Shown piece by piece: positions 54,635-63,183 of a stretch of DNA of 64,000 nt (within the stretch, counting starts at the first letter, position 1; each line of letters begins with the position of its first letter). The notes beneath the pieces are model-generated. The model did not search any database. It saw only the letters and a list, made by a program, of their open reading frames with translations, and was not told the DNA's origin. The DNA lies in assembly GCF_003351345.1 (NCBI RefSeq), contig NZ_QQTO01000012.1, positions 186,001 to 250,000 of the forward strand, given 5' to 3'. A program made the translations under genes and the position numbers. The DNA comes from Allobosea caraganae. GTDB lineage: Bacteria > Pseudomonadota > Alphaproteobacteria > Rhizobiales > Beijerinckiaceae.

Positions 54635-55333
54635 ATGCTCGTCGTCGAGAACCTCGATGCCGGCTATGGCGAGGCGCAGATCCTGTTCGGGGTCGGCCTC
54701 ACCATCAACGAGGGCGAGGTCGTCACCCTGCTCGGCCGCAACGGCATGGGCAAGACCACGACGATCCGCGCCATCATGGGGCTGATCCATCCCAAGGCCG
54801 GCCGCGTCAGCGTCGCCGGCCAGGATCTCACCGGCGCGGCACCGTTCAAGATCGCGCAGGCTGGCATCGGGCTGGTGCCGGAGGGGCGCCAGATCTTCCC
54901 GACGCTCAGCGTCGAGGAGAACCTGATCGCCACCGCCGCCAGCCGCTTCGGCCGGAAGCGCTGGGACATCGAGCGCATCTACGCCTTCTTCCCGCGCCTG
55001 AAGGAGCGGCGCACCAATCGCGGCAACCAACTCTCCGGCGGCGAGCAGCAGATGCTCGCGATCGGCCGCGCGCTGATGACCAATCCAAAACTCGTCATTC
55101 TCGACGAGGCGACCGAGGGGCTCGCGCCGATCATCCGGCAGGAGATCTGGTCCTGCCTCGCGGCGCTCAAGGCCGAGGGCGAGTCGATCCTCGTCATCGA
55201 CAAGAATGTCGACGCCCTGGCCAAGATCGCCGATCGTCATATCGTGCTGGAGAAGGGCCGCGTCGTCTGGCGCGGCTCCAGCGACGACCTGCGCAGCGAC
55301 AGCGCGGTCAAGGACCGCTTCCTGCATCTGTAA
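54635..55333 (+). CDS. livF: Liv-type ABC ATPase (LivF)
   Basis: A 232-residue ATPase with GRNGMGKTT and LSGGEQQMLAIGRAL. ATG at 54635, one base after the livG stop. Last transporter gene before the cupin gene. Confidence 0.92.
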   Translation: MLVVENLDAGYGEAQILFGVGLTINEGEVVTLLGRNGMGKTTTIRAIMGLIHPKAGRVSVAGQDLTGAAPFKIAQAGIGLVPEGRQIFPTLSVEENLIATAASRFGRKRWDIERIYAFFPRLKERRTNRGNQLSGGEQQMLAIGRALMTNPKLVILDEATEGLAPIIRQEIWSCLAALKAEGESILVIDKNVDALAKIADRHIVLEKGRVVWRGSSDDLRSDSAVKDRFLHL

Positions 55334-55343
55334 CTTTTTGTTT

Positions 55344-55396
55344 TAACGCATTTTCTTCACGCGAACCGGTATCCACTTCGCTCGAAAATGCTCTTA
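55344..55396. repeat. palindromic repeat family A, copy 3
   Basis: TAACGCATTTTCTTCACGCG ... CGCTCGAAAATGCTCTTA around an AACCGGTATCCAC centre. Lies between livF and the cupin gene, ending 12 bases before the cupin ATG. Confidence 0.75.
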
Positions 55397-55407
55397 GGAG
55401 AACCATC

Positions 55408-55869
55408 ATGATGAAGCCGCTGACCGCCGGCGTGACCAAGGCCAATCAGGGGATCGACGGCATCTCCTGGAACATCCTGGGCCAGACCTATGTGCCGAAG
55501 ACGCTGAGCGCCGACAGCTTCTCCTGGCACGCGACCTTCCCGCCCGGCACCTTCGTGCCGCCGCATATCCACCCGACGCAGGACGAGTTCATCTACCTGC
55601 TGGAGGGAAGGCTCGACCTCGTGCTCGACGGCGAGGAATCGCACGCGACCGCCGGAGACCTGATCCGCCTGCCCCGCAACGTCCCGCACGGGCTCTTCAA
55701 CAAGAGCGATGCAACCGTGAAGTGCCTGTTCTGGGTTGCGCCGACCGGACGGCTCTACGACCTGTTCTGGGCGATCCATTCGATGCCGGAGCAGAACCCG
55801 GCCGAGGTCGTGGCGCTGTCGGCTAAGTACGAGATCGACTTTCTGCCGCCACCGCCCGACGGTGCGTGA
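55408..55869 (+). CDS. cupin-domain protein
   Basis: A 153-residue single-cupin protein. The metal site reads HPTQDEFIYLLEG (preceded by PPHIH) and the second motif AGDLIRLPRNVPHG with the last histidine. Downstream of the Liv operon in the same direction, so it probably acts on the imported compound, for example as a dioxygenase or isomerase; this is inference. Confidence 0.85.
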   Translation: MMKPLTAGVTKANQGIDGISWNILGQTYVPKTLSADSFSWHATFPPGTFVPPHIHPTQDEFIYLLEGRLDLVLDGEESHATAGDLIRLPRNVPHGLFNKSDATVKCLFWVAPTGRLYDLFWAIHSMPEQNPAEVVALSAKYEIDFLPPPPDGA

Positions 55870-55879
55870 TGCGTTAAGG

Positions 55880-55894
55880 TTAAGCCAAGGTTAA
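55880..55894 (+). promoter_or_regulatory. CtrA-type box
   Basis: An exact TTAA-N7-TTAA site (TTAAGCCAAGGTTAA), with another TTAA just before it at 55874, 87 bp upstream of the PilZ gene start. This matches the alphaproteobacterial CtrA full site. Confidence 0.55.
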
Positions 55895-55980
55895 GGCTGC
55901 AATCGCCCCGTCGTTGGGCGATAAGCGCGCATAGGTTGCATGACGCAGAGATCGCGCAGCCGAAGCGGGGGCCTCCTTTC

Positions 55981-56346
55981 ATGACGACCGAACGCCGCAA
56001 GATGCCGCGCCAGCGCACGCTGCTGGGCGGCCGTATCGTCTTCAACCAGCGCCGCGCGACGCTCGACTGCGTCGTGCGCAACTTCTCGGATGCCGGCGCC
56101 TTGATCCTGCTCTCCGACGCCGTCGCCCTGCCCTCCGCCTTCGATCTGGAGATCGACCACAAGCAGCGCTCCTATGGCGCGCGCATCCGCTGGCGCAATG
56201 GCGAGCGCATCGGCCTCGTCTTCGCAGATCAGGCCGCGACTGACGCGGAGATCGTGCCGCTCGACATCGCCCGGCGCCTCAGGATGTGCGAGCAGAACAA
56301 CGCTCAGCTCAAGGCGCGCATCGCGCAGCTGAGCCAGGCCGGCTGA
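55981..56346 (+). CDS. PilZ-domain protein
   Basis: A 121-residue PilZ protein. The c-di-GMP motif is visible as RKMPR (RxxxR) and NFSDAG ((D/N)xSxxG), in the usual order. It has a C-terminal helix. ATG at 55981; a CtrA-type site is upstream. Probably a c-di-GMP effector for motility or surface behaviour. Confidence 0.88.
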   Translation: MTTERRKMPRQRTLLGGRIVFNQRRATLDCVVRNFSDAGALILLSDAVALPSAFDLEIDHKQRSYGARIRWRNGERIGLVFADQAATDAEIVPLDIARRLRMCEQNNAQLKARIAQLSQAG

Positions 56347-56354
56347 TTGTCCCC

Positions 56355-56403
56355 AGCCCTCATCCTGAGGAGCCGCGGAGCGGCGTCTCGAAGGATGAGG
56401 GCT
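56355..56403. repeat. palindromic repeat family C, solo copy 2
   Basis: AGCCCTCATCCTGAGGAGC ... AAGGATGAGGGCT between the converging PilZ and monooxygenase genes. Confidence 0.85.
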
Positions 56404-56420
56404 GTGGTTCCGATAAGCGC

Positions 56421-57665
56421 TCAGCGCTTCCTGGCCAATTGCTCCGGCGCGAAGCCGGCCTTGCCCGCATAGGATTTCACGATCGCCTCGCGCCTGGCGT
56501 AGCTCATCACCCGCTCGACATCGTCGAAGCCGTTTGGCGCCAGCGCCTCGACCGCGTCGATGACCCGCTCCGGCCCGCCGACACGGTTCATCGCGACGAT
56601 CTCGGCCGTCGCCGGCAGGCGTTCCGCTTCATAGGCCGCGAGTGCCTGGCGCGGATGCTCGGCGCGTACCAGCGCGTCGGCGAGCGCGCGGGCATCGAGG
56701 ATCGCCTGCGAGGCGCCGTTCGAGCCGACCGGATACATCGGATGGGCGGCATCGCCGAGCAGGGTGACGCGGCCATGGGTCCAGCGCGGCAGCGGGTCGC
56801 GGTCGCACATCGGATAGTCCCAGAAGCCGGGCGAGGCCTGGATCAGGGCGAGGATGTCGATGCCAGGCACGGTGAAGCGGCGCGCATAGGGCAGCACGTC
56901 CTCGAGCCGGCCGGGCTTCGACCAGGCCTCCTTCGGCGGCGGCTTGGCCGGGTCGCCGGTGCGGATGTTGACCACCCAGTTGGTCAGGCGCGTGCCGGGC
57001 CTGGAGCCGGCCGCGATCGGGTAGAGCACCAGCTTGCCGGCCATGCCGCCGGCGATGATCATGCTCTCGCCATCGAGGAAAACCGGCCAGTCGCAGGCGC
57101 CGCGCCACATCTGCACGCCATTCCAGCGCGGCGAGCCCTGGTTCGGGAAATAATGGCCGCGTACGGTCGAGTGGATGCCGTCGGCGGCGATGAGCACATC
57201 GGCGCGAGCCGTCTCGCCCGCCTCGCCGCGACGGGAATCGGCGAAATAGGCGGTGACGCCGCCCTCGTCCTGCATGAAGCCCTGCAGGCGGCGCCCCGTG
57301 CGCAGCGCGTCAGCGCCGAGCCGCTCGACCACCGCGTCGCGGATCACGCCCTGCAACCTGCCGCGATGGATCGAGAATTGCGGCACCGGCGCGCCGGCAT
57401 GCAAGCCCCGCGGCTCGCGCCAGACGGTTTGGCCGAAACGGTTCATGTAGATGAGTTCACGGGTGCGGATCGCGACCGCGTCGAGCGCCGGCAGCAGGCC
57501 GAGTTCCGCCAGTTCCCTGATCGCGTGCGGCAAGGTGTTGATGCCGACGCCGACCTCGCGGATCTCGCTCGACTGCTCGTAGACCGTGGCGGCGATCCCG
57601 CGCGCATGCAGCATCAGCGCCAGCGTCAGCCCGCCGATCCCGCCCCCTGCGATGACAACCTGCAT
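56421..57665 (-). CDS. FAD-dependent monooxygenase (aromatic hydroxylase class)
   Basis: A 414-residue class A flavoprotein monooxygenase. The N-terminal GxGxxG is seen as AGGGIGGLTLAL, the DG-motif as ADVLIAADGIHSTVR, and the GD motif as LLGDAAHPMYPVGSNGASQ. It resembles salicylate/3-hydroxybenzoate hydroxylase-type and PhzS-like enzymes. A palindrome identical at 20 of 21 positions to the one before livK lies 18 bases upstream of its start, so it is probably co-regulated with the Liv operon. The substrate is unknown. Confidence 0.88.
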   Translation of the reverse strand: MQVVIAGGGIGGLTLALMLHARGIAATVYEQSSEIREVGVGINTLPHAIRELAELGLLPALDAVAIRTRELIYMNRFGQTVWREPRGLHAGAPVPQFSIHRGRLQGVIRDAVVERLGADALRTGRRLQGFMQDEGGVTAYFADSRRGEAGETARADVLIAADGIHSTVRGHYFPNQGSPRWNGVQMWRGACDWPVFLDGESMIIAGGMAGKLVLYPIAAGSRPGTRLTNWVVNIRTGDPAKPPPKEAWSKPGRLEDVLPYARRFTVPGIDILALIQASPGFWDYPMCDRDPLPRWTHGRVTLLGDAAHPMYPVGSNGASQAILDARALADALVRAEHPRQALAAYEAERLPATAEIVAMNRVGGPERVIDAVEALAPNGFDDVERVMSYARREAIVKSYAGKAGFAPEQLARKR

Positions 57666-57682
57666 GCGTCTCGACCCCCGAT

Positions 57683-57703
57683 ATATTTTAAGCTTGAAAT
57701 AAT
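57683..57703. promoter_or_regulatory. palindromic operator-like site upstream of flavin monooxygenase
   Basis: Same 21-bp site as at 50356-50376 (one mismatch), core TTTTAAGCTTGAAA. It lies 18-38 bases upstream of the monooxygenase ATG on the minus strand, where a repressor would block transcription. Confidence 0.65.
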
Positions 57704-57787
57704 AGGCGGAGGCTTGTCAATCGCCTCTTGGGCCGCCGTTTAACCCTCAATTGCATGGGAACGAAGCGGATTGCTGTGCGTATCTAG

Positions 57788-57818
57788 GGCCGATGCCACC
57801 GTTTTTTTGGCGTCGGCC
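57788..57818. repeat. 11-bp inverted repeat upstream of HU
   Basis: Arms GGCCGATGCCA / TGGCGTCGGCC with one mismatch around CCGTTTTTT; the 274-bp gap between the monooxygenase and HU also holds a GCCAC/GTGGC pair. May be a leader structure or an operator. Confidence 0.4.
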
Positions 57819-57939
57819 ATGTCAATCGGCGCTTTCGCGTGTAACGGAGTCGTGACCGCCACTGATTCGTGGCCGGTCGCGCACAGGCTCTGCCCGGCGC
57901 GAGGCCTGTCCAACACCCGCGTTCTTCAGGAGAATCAAA

Positions 57940-58212
57940 ATGACCAAGAACGAACTGATCGCCGCCATCGCCGACGAGACCGGCAAGACCAAGACCGACG
58001 TCAGCGCCATCCTGGGCTCGCTCGCCACCGTCGTCGCCAAGACGCTGAAGTCGGGCGGCGAAGTCACCCTCGGCGGCGTCGGCAAGCTGGCTGCCGCCAA
58101 GCGCGAGGCCCGCGAGGCCCGCAACCCGTCGACCGGCGCCACGATCAAGGTTCCCGCCAAGACCGTCGTCAAGTTCAAGGTCACCAAGGACCTCGCCGAC
58201 GCGGTCGCCTGA
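57940..58212 (+). CDS. HU-family DNA-binding protein
   Basis: A 90-residue HU protein. It has the N-terminal MTKNELIAAIADETG helix pair, GGVGKLAAAKREAREARNPSTG and IKVPAKTVVKFK. ATG at 57940 behind AGGAGA. The beta-arm shows the RNP motif (RNPSTG) expected of an HU protein. Probably the housekeeping HU subunit. Confidence 0.95.
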   Translation: MTKNELIAAIADETGKTKTDVSAILGSLATVVAKTLKSGGEVTLGGVGKLAAAKREAREARNPSTGATIKVPAKTVVKFKVTKDLADAVA

Positions 58213-58295
58213 CCACCGGCAATGCCTGGAAGCAGCACCTCGCCCACAAGGCAGGTGCTGCTTGACCCCGCCCCCGCCATCCGCACAGTGGGGCG

Positions 58296-59471
58296 ATGTT
58301 CCTTAGGCTCTTCACCGACCTGCGCGCCGCCAAGGTTCCCGTCACGCTGCGGGAGTATCTGGCGCTGCTGGAAGGAGTGGAGGCCGATCTCGCCGAGCAC
58401 CGCGTCGACGAGTTCTACTACCTCGCCCGCACCTGCCTGGTGAAGGACGAGCGCCATCTCGACAAGTTCGACCAGGTCTTCGCCCAGGTGTTCAAGGGCA
58501 TGGAGACGCTGCAGCAGGCGATCGAACAGGCCGGCATTCCCGAGGAATGGCTGCGCAAGCTCGCCGAGAAGTACCTCACCGACGAAGAGAAGTCGCAGAT
58601 CGAGGCGATGGGCTGGGAGAAGCTCTGGGAGACGCTGAAGCAGCGGCTCGACGAGCAGAAGGGCCGGCACCAGGGCGGCTCGAAATGGATCGGCACCGCC
58701 GGCACCTCGCCCTATGGCGCCTATGGCTACAATCCCGAGGGCGTGCGCATCGGCCAGGACAAGAACCGCAACTTCCGGGCGGTGAAGGTCTGGGACAAGC
58801 GCGAGTTCAAGGATTTCGACGACACGCGCGAGCTCGGCGTGCGCAACCTGCGCATCGCCTTGCGGCGGCTGCGGCGCTTCGCCCGCACCGGCGCGGCCGA
58901 GGAGCTCGACCTCGACAACACGATCTCCGAGACGGCCAGGCACGGCTATCTCGACGTCAAGCTCAGGCCGGAGCGCCGCAACGCCGTCAAGGTCCTGCTC
59001 TTCCTCGATGTCGGCGGCTCGATGGACTGGCATGTCGAGCTGGCCGAGGAGCTGTTCTCGGCAGCGCGGGCCGAGTTCAAGCATTTCGAGCATTTCTACT
59101 TCCATAACTGCCCGTATGAGCGGGTCTGGCGCGAGAACCGGCGCCGGCACGACCAGGTCATCCCGACCTGGGATATCCTGCGGACCTATCCGGCCGACTA
59201 CCGCGTCGTCTTCGTCGGCGACGCCTCGATGAGCCCCTACGAGGTCGCGATGCCCGGCGGCTCGGTGGAGCACTGGAACGAGGAGGCCGGCGAGGTCTGG
59301 ATGAGGCGGCTGACCGAGCGCTTCCAGAAATCGGTCTGGCTCAACCCGGTCGAGCAGAAGCTCTGGGGCTACACCCAGTCGATCCGCCAGATCGGGGGGC
59401 TGATGAACGGCCGGATGTTCCCGCTGACGCTGGACGGGCTCGACGGCGCGATGAAGGCGCTGGCGCGCTGA
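58296..59471 (+). CDS. CoxE-like VWA-domain protein
   Basis: A 391-residue protein whose C-terminal von Willebrand A domain has a modified MIDAS motif D238-V-G-G-S242 (DVGGS in place of DxSxS), as in CoxE-like proteins. Such proteins usually accompany a MoxR ATPase, but none is seen nearby. The N-terminal half is helical. It follows HU by 83 bases. Metal-dependent protein-assembly function is inferred from the family. Confidence 0.85.
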   Translation: MFLRLFTDLRAAKVPVTLREYLALLEGVEADLAEHRVDEFYYLARTCLVKDERHLDKFDQVFAQVFKGMETLQQAIEQAGIPEEWLRKLAEKYLTDEEKSQIEAMGWEKLWETLKQRLDEQKGRHQGGSKWIGTAGTSPYGAYGYNPEGVRIGQDKNRNFRAVKVWDKREFKDFDDTRELGVRNLRIALRRLRRFARTGAAEELDLDNTISETARHGYLDVKLRPERRNAVKVLLFLDVGGSMDWHVELAEELFSAARAEFKHFEHFYFHNCPYERVWRENRRRHDQVIPTWDILRTYPADYRVVFVGDASMSPYEVAMPGGSVEHWNEEAGEVWMRRLTERFQKSVWLNPVEQKLWGYTQSIRQIGGLMNGRMFPLTLDGLDGAMKALAR

Positions 59472-59502
59472 CAAAGCCCGGCCGAGCCGCTATGGCTCGG
59501 CC

Positions 59503-60099
59503 ATGAACAGCCCGGACACCGACACGCCACCGCCCTTCTGGCACCAGCGCCCGCGGCCCGTCGGCTTCGTGATCGCCTATCGGATCAAGGGCGACGAGCT
59601 GGAGATCGACTCGACCCGCAAGGTCGACAGGGTCAAGCTCGCCGCGATCGAGCAGGTGCGCTTCACCTTCGCGCCGAGCAACATCTCGTCGAAGGGCTTC
59701 AAGACGCAGCTGCGGCTCGGCAATGGCGGGAAGGTCAGCTTCGGCAACCTGTCCTGGCGCTCGGTCACCGAGATCGAGCGCGACGATGCCGGCTACCGCG
59801 CCTTCGTCGAGGCGCTCGCGGCGGCGATTGCGCAGGCCAATCCGCGCGCCCGCTTCGTCGCCGGCAAGCCGAGATGGCTCTGGCTGACGCTCGCCATCGT
59901 CAGCGGGCTTCTGCTCGTCATACTGGGGGTCTTCACGGCGCGCGCCTTCCTGCAAGGCGCTGCGCCGGCCGGCTGGCTCGGCATCGCGCTGGCAGCGGCC
60001 TCGGTCTGGCAGGTCTGGCCGATGGTCAGGCTCAACCGGCCGCAGGAGTTGCGGACGGGGGAAGTGCCGGACGATCTGGTGCCGCGGCCTTCTACCTGA
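59503..60099 (+). CDS. conserved membrane protein, two C-terminal TM segments
   Basis: A 198-residue protein with a soluble, basic N-terminal half and two transmembrane segments near its C-terminus (WLTLAIVSGLLLVILGVF and WLGIALAAASVWQVWPMV). No recognisable catalytic motif. It follows the VWA gene by about 30 bases, suggesting co-transcription. Function unknown. Confidence 0.75.
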   Translation: MNSPDTDTPPPFWHQRPRPVGFVIAYRIKGDELEIDSTRKVDRVKLAAIEQVRFTFAPSNISSKGFKTQLRLGNGGKVSFGNLSWRSVTEIERDDAGYRAFVEALAAAIAQANPRARFVAGKPRWLWLTLAIVSGLLLVILGVFTARAFLQGAAPAGWLGIALAAASVWQVWPMVRLNRPQELRTGEVPDDLVPRPST

Positions 60100-60107
60100 G
60101 CGGCGTC

Positions 60108-60536
60108 TCAGCCGCTGCGCACCACCAGCACCGAGCATTTCGCTCGGCGCACGATGGTCGAGGCGTTGGAGCCGATGACGTAGGCGAGCATGCCGGGCTC
60201 ATGCGAGCCGATCACGATCAGGTCGGTGCCGCTCGCCTCGGCCTCGGCCAGGACCTCGCCATAGACCGAACCGACCAGGACCTTGGCCGAGACCCGCTCG
60301 GGCGGCAGCGCGACGCCAGCCGCGATCTCGGCGAGCTTGGCCTCGGCCTCGCTCTGCTGCTCGGTGTCGAATTCGGCCGGGACGAATTCCATGTAGGTGA
60401 TCGGCACCAGCGAGCGGACATAGATCAGCCGGACCGTGCCGCCGGAGGTTTCCGCGAAGGAGACCGCCGCGGTGATGGCAGGGGCCGCGAGATCGGCCTC
60501 GGCGAGATCGACGGGAACCAGAATCGATTTGTACAT
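60108..60536 (-). CDS. universal stress protein (UspA family)
   Basis: A 142-residue single-domain Usp. Start MYKSILVPVD, and the nucleotide-binding motif GSHEP(G)MLAYVIGSNASTIVRRA near the C-terminus (G-2x-G-9x-G(S/T) type). Convergent with the membrane protein at 59503. Stress-related ATP-binding role by family. Confidence 0.9.
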   Translation of the reverse strand: MYKSILVPVDLAEADLAAPAITAAVSFAETSGGTVRLIYVRSLVPITYMEFVPAEFDTEQQSEAEAKLAEIAAGVALPPERVSAKVLVGSVYGEVLAEAEASGTDLIVIGSHEPGMLAYVIGSNASTIVRRAKCSVLVVRSG

Positions 60537-60764
60537 CGCATCCTCCGGCTGTGGGCTTGGTCACGTCCCGCTATGCCGCGTCCCGTCTTCAGTCCCTGCG
60601 GCTGGCCTCCGTCATACCACAAATGGCTCCCGGCCGCGCCGCTGCATGGTCGCCATGATCTGCCGGAATTGACGCAGGTGGCCCCCTGCCTAAAACTGGT
60701 GCAATACAACGCCAATGACGTGGCCGCGGCCTGCGGCCTCCTTCCATCTCCGTTCGGTAGTTCA

Positions 60765-62003
60765 ATGACAGCAGCCTCGCCTGCCTCCCCTGCCTCGAAA
60801 GGGCTGCTGCACTCGCCTGCCGTCTTCCTGATGGTGCTGGCCTTCGTCAACTGGCTCGGCTTCGCCAGCTGGACCGCGCTGCTGAACAATTTCGCCAAAG
60901 AGGCCGCCGGCTTCACCGGGCAATATATCGGCATCCTGCAATCGGTCCGCGAGATCCCCGGCTTCCTGGCCTTCACCGCGATCATCCTGTTCTGGTTCAT
61001 GCGCGAGCAGATGCTGGCCTATGTCAGCCTGATCACGCTCGGCATCGGCGTCGCGATCACCGGCTACTTCCCCACCCTCGGCGGCCTGCTGCTGACGACG
61101 ACGGTGATGTCGCTGGGCTTCCACTACTACGAGACCGCGCAGCAGGCGCTGCAGCTGCAATTGCTGCCCAAGGCGGAGGCGCCGCGGCTGCTCGGCAGGA
61201 TCGCGGGCGCCTCGGCGGCGGCGCAGCTCATCGCCTTCGGCTCGATCGCGCTGATCTGGAAGCTGTTCCAGCCGGGCTACATCACGATCTTCGTCGTCGC
61301 CGGCCTCGTGACGATCGCGCTGACGCTGGCGACCTGGCTCACCTTCCCGCGCTTCCAGGGCACCGTGCCGCAAAACAAGGGCTTCGTGCTGCGCAAGCGC
61401 TACTGGCTCTACTACGCGCTCACCTTCATGTCGGGCGCGCGCCGGCAGATCTTCATGGCCTTCGGCGGCTTCCTGCTGGTCGAGCGCTTCGGCTACGACG
61501 TCTCCGCCACCGCGACGCTGCTGCTCGCGACCTACGGCATCAACACCTTCGTCGGCCCGATGCTCGGCCGGCTCGTCGGCACGGTCGGCGAGCGGGCTAC
61601 GATCCAGATGGAGAACATCTCGCTGATCGCCGTCTTCGTCGGCTACGCGCTGGCGAGCCATGGCCATTTCGCCGGCTGGGGCGTCTTCGTCGCCGGCGCG
61701 CTCTTCATCGTCGATGGCGTGTTCTTCACGCTGACGCTGGCGCAGCGCACCTATTTCCAGAAGATCGCCGACCCGGCCGACATCGCGCCGACCTCGGCGG
61801 TGGCCTTCACCATCAACCACATCGCGGCAGTGTTCCTGCCGGTCACCTTCGGGCTGCTCTGGATCCGCGATCCGGCGATCGTCTTCTATATCGGGGCGGC
61901 GGTGGCGACGGTCTCGCTCAGCCTCGCCTTCCTGGTGCCGCGCCATCCCGTGCCGGGACAGGAGACCGTGCTGTCGCCTGCCCTGCCGGTCGCCGCAGAA
62001 TAG
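60765..62003 (+). CDS. MFS transporter
   Basis: A 412-residue protein with about 12 hydrophobic segments, organised as two six-helix halves joined by a loop (near residue 200). No substrate motif stands out. ATG at 60765. Convergent with the ferredoxin gene. The 230-bp upstream gap shows nothing recognisable. General permease; substrate unknown. Confidence 0.85.
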   Translation: MTAASPASPASKGLLHSPAVFLMVLAFVNWLGFASWTALLNNFAKEAAGFTGQYIGILQSVREIPGFLAFTAIILFWFMREQMLAYVSLITLGIGVAITGYFPTLGGLLLTTTVMSLGFHYYETAQQALQLQLLPKAEAPRLLGRIAGASAAAQLIAFGSIALIWKLFQPGYITIFVVAGLVTIALTLATWLTFPRFQGTVPQNKGFVLRKRYWLYYALTFMSGARRQIFMAFGGFLLVERFGYDVSATATLLLATYGINTFVGPMLGRLVGTVGERATIQMENISLIAVFVGYALASHGHFAGWGVFVAGALFIVDGVFFTLTLAQRTYFQKIADPADIAPTSAVAFTINHIAAVFLPVTFGLLWIRDPAIVFYIGAAVATVSLSLAFLVPRHPVPGQETVLSPALPVAAE

Positions 62004-62005
62004 GC

Positions 62006-62326
62006 TTACCCCTGGCGCGCCGGCGTGCGCACGGTGAGCCCGTCGAGGTCGTCGCGGACCCTGATCTGGCAGGAGAGGCGCGAGTTCGGGCGGACGTCGA
62101 AGGCGAAGTCGAGCATGTCCTCCTCCATCGATTCCGGCTCGCCCGTCTTCGCGGTCCAGGCCTCGTCGACATAGACATGGCAGGTGGCGCAGGCGCAGGC
62201 GCCGCCGCATTCGGCCTCGATGCCGGGAATGCCATTGCGCACGGCAGTCTCCATCACGGTGGAGCCGGTCTCACCCTCGACGGTGCGGCTCTCCCCGAGG
62301 GCGTCGATATAGGTGATCTTCGGCAT
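62006..62326 (-). CDS. adrenodoxin-type [2Fe-2S] ferredoxin
   Basis: A 106-residue ferredoxin with cluster ligands C40-x5-C46-x2-C49 and C86 (LSCQI), the putidaredoxin/FdVI spacing. A further cysteine, C44, lies between the first two ligands. Start chosen at ATG 62326 because GGAG is six bases upstream; ATG 62329 is immediately before. Electron carrier for monooxygenases or FeS biogenesis. Confidence 0.92.
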   Translation of the reverse strand: MPKITYIDALGESRTVEGETGSTVMETAVRNGIPGIEAECGGACACATCHVYVDEAWTAKTGEPESMEEDMLDFAFDVRPNSRLSCQIRVRDDLDGLTVRTPARQG

Positions 62327-62565
62327 CATGAACTCCGCGGACCGATGGCCGGCATCGCTTAGAGGATGCATGCGGAAAGGGGAACGCCCTTTCCGTCCGG
62401 TCAGGCTCGAATTTTTCGAATGAGACGCGGTCTACGCTCGGAGCCCGTTTGAGACTTCGCCGGCGTGAGCCGGCTGGCGTGGCTGTCGAGAACCGGAGCG
62501 GAGCGACATTGGTCCGTGAGCGCCGGAAGCGCAGACGGCCGCGCCGGTAGAAGTCGCCAATGGGC

Positions 62566-62904
62566 TCAGGCGGCCAGGTCGAACTGGGAGATCACAGCCC
62601 TGGCCTCGGCGGCGGCGAGCGCCAGCGCGTCCATGGCGCATTCGGTGCGGCCGGCATCGTTGGCGGCGAGCTGGCGCTCGATCGCGTCGGCGGCCTCCGC
62701 GACCTGCCAGGCGCCGATCGCCTGCGCCGCGCCCTTCAGCGTGTGGGCGGCGTCGATCCGCGTGCGGGCATCGCTGCCGGCATGGATGGTGCGCAGGTGG
62801 CGGACGCATTGCTGCGCGAAAAGCGCGAGCAGCTCACGTTCGAGGGCGTGGTCGCCGCCGGTCTGGCGGGCGAGATGGGCGAGATCGATGGGACTCTGGG
62901 ACAT
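62566..62904 (-). CDS. Hpt (histidine phosphotransfer) protein
   Basis: A 112-residue helical Hpt domain with phosphoacceptor H54 in AAHTLKGAAQAIGA. No kinase or response regulator in the window, so it is an orphan phosphorelay module. ATG at 62904. Lies next to a polar-growth candidate gene with about 280 bp between their starts. Confidence 0.85.
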   Translation of the reverse strand: MSQSPIDLAHLARQTGGDHALERELLALFAQQCVRHLRTIHAGSDARTRIDAAHTLKGAAQAIGAWQVAEAADAIERQLAANDAGRTECAMDALALAAAEARAVISQFDLAA

Positions 62905-63183
62905 GGCGGGGCTCGATAAGCAAGATCGACACAAAAGTCACGCGGGCTTGTGGAGTAGCCCGTCGGCGCTAACAGCCGCCTTCATGGTGAACGAGGCGTT
63001 AACGACGTTTGTGAATCGACCACTCAAATGGGTTTCCATTGGACAGTCGCTCCACTACCCTTCGAAATGGTAAATGATGGGCGCAATGTCCCTTTTCCAG
63101 GCGAAAGTCAGAGGCGGCTTTCGGCTTGAAATGGGGATGATTGGCGGCGTCCATCATGTGAGTAGCGTTGCGAGGCGGCAATC

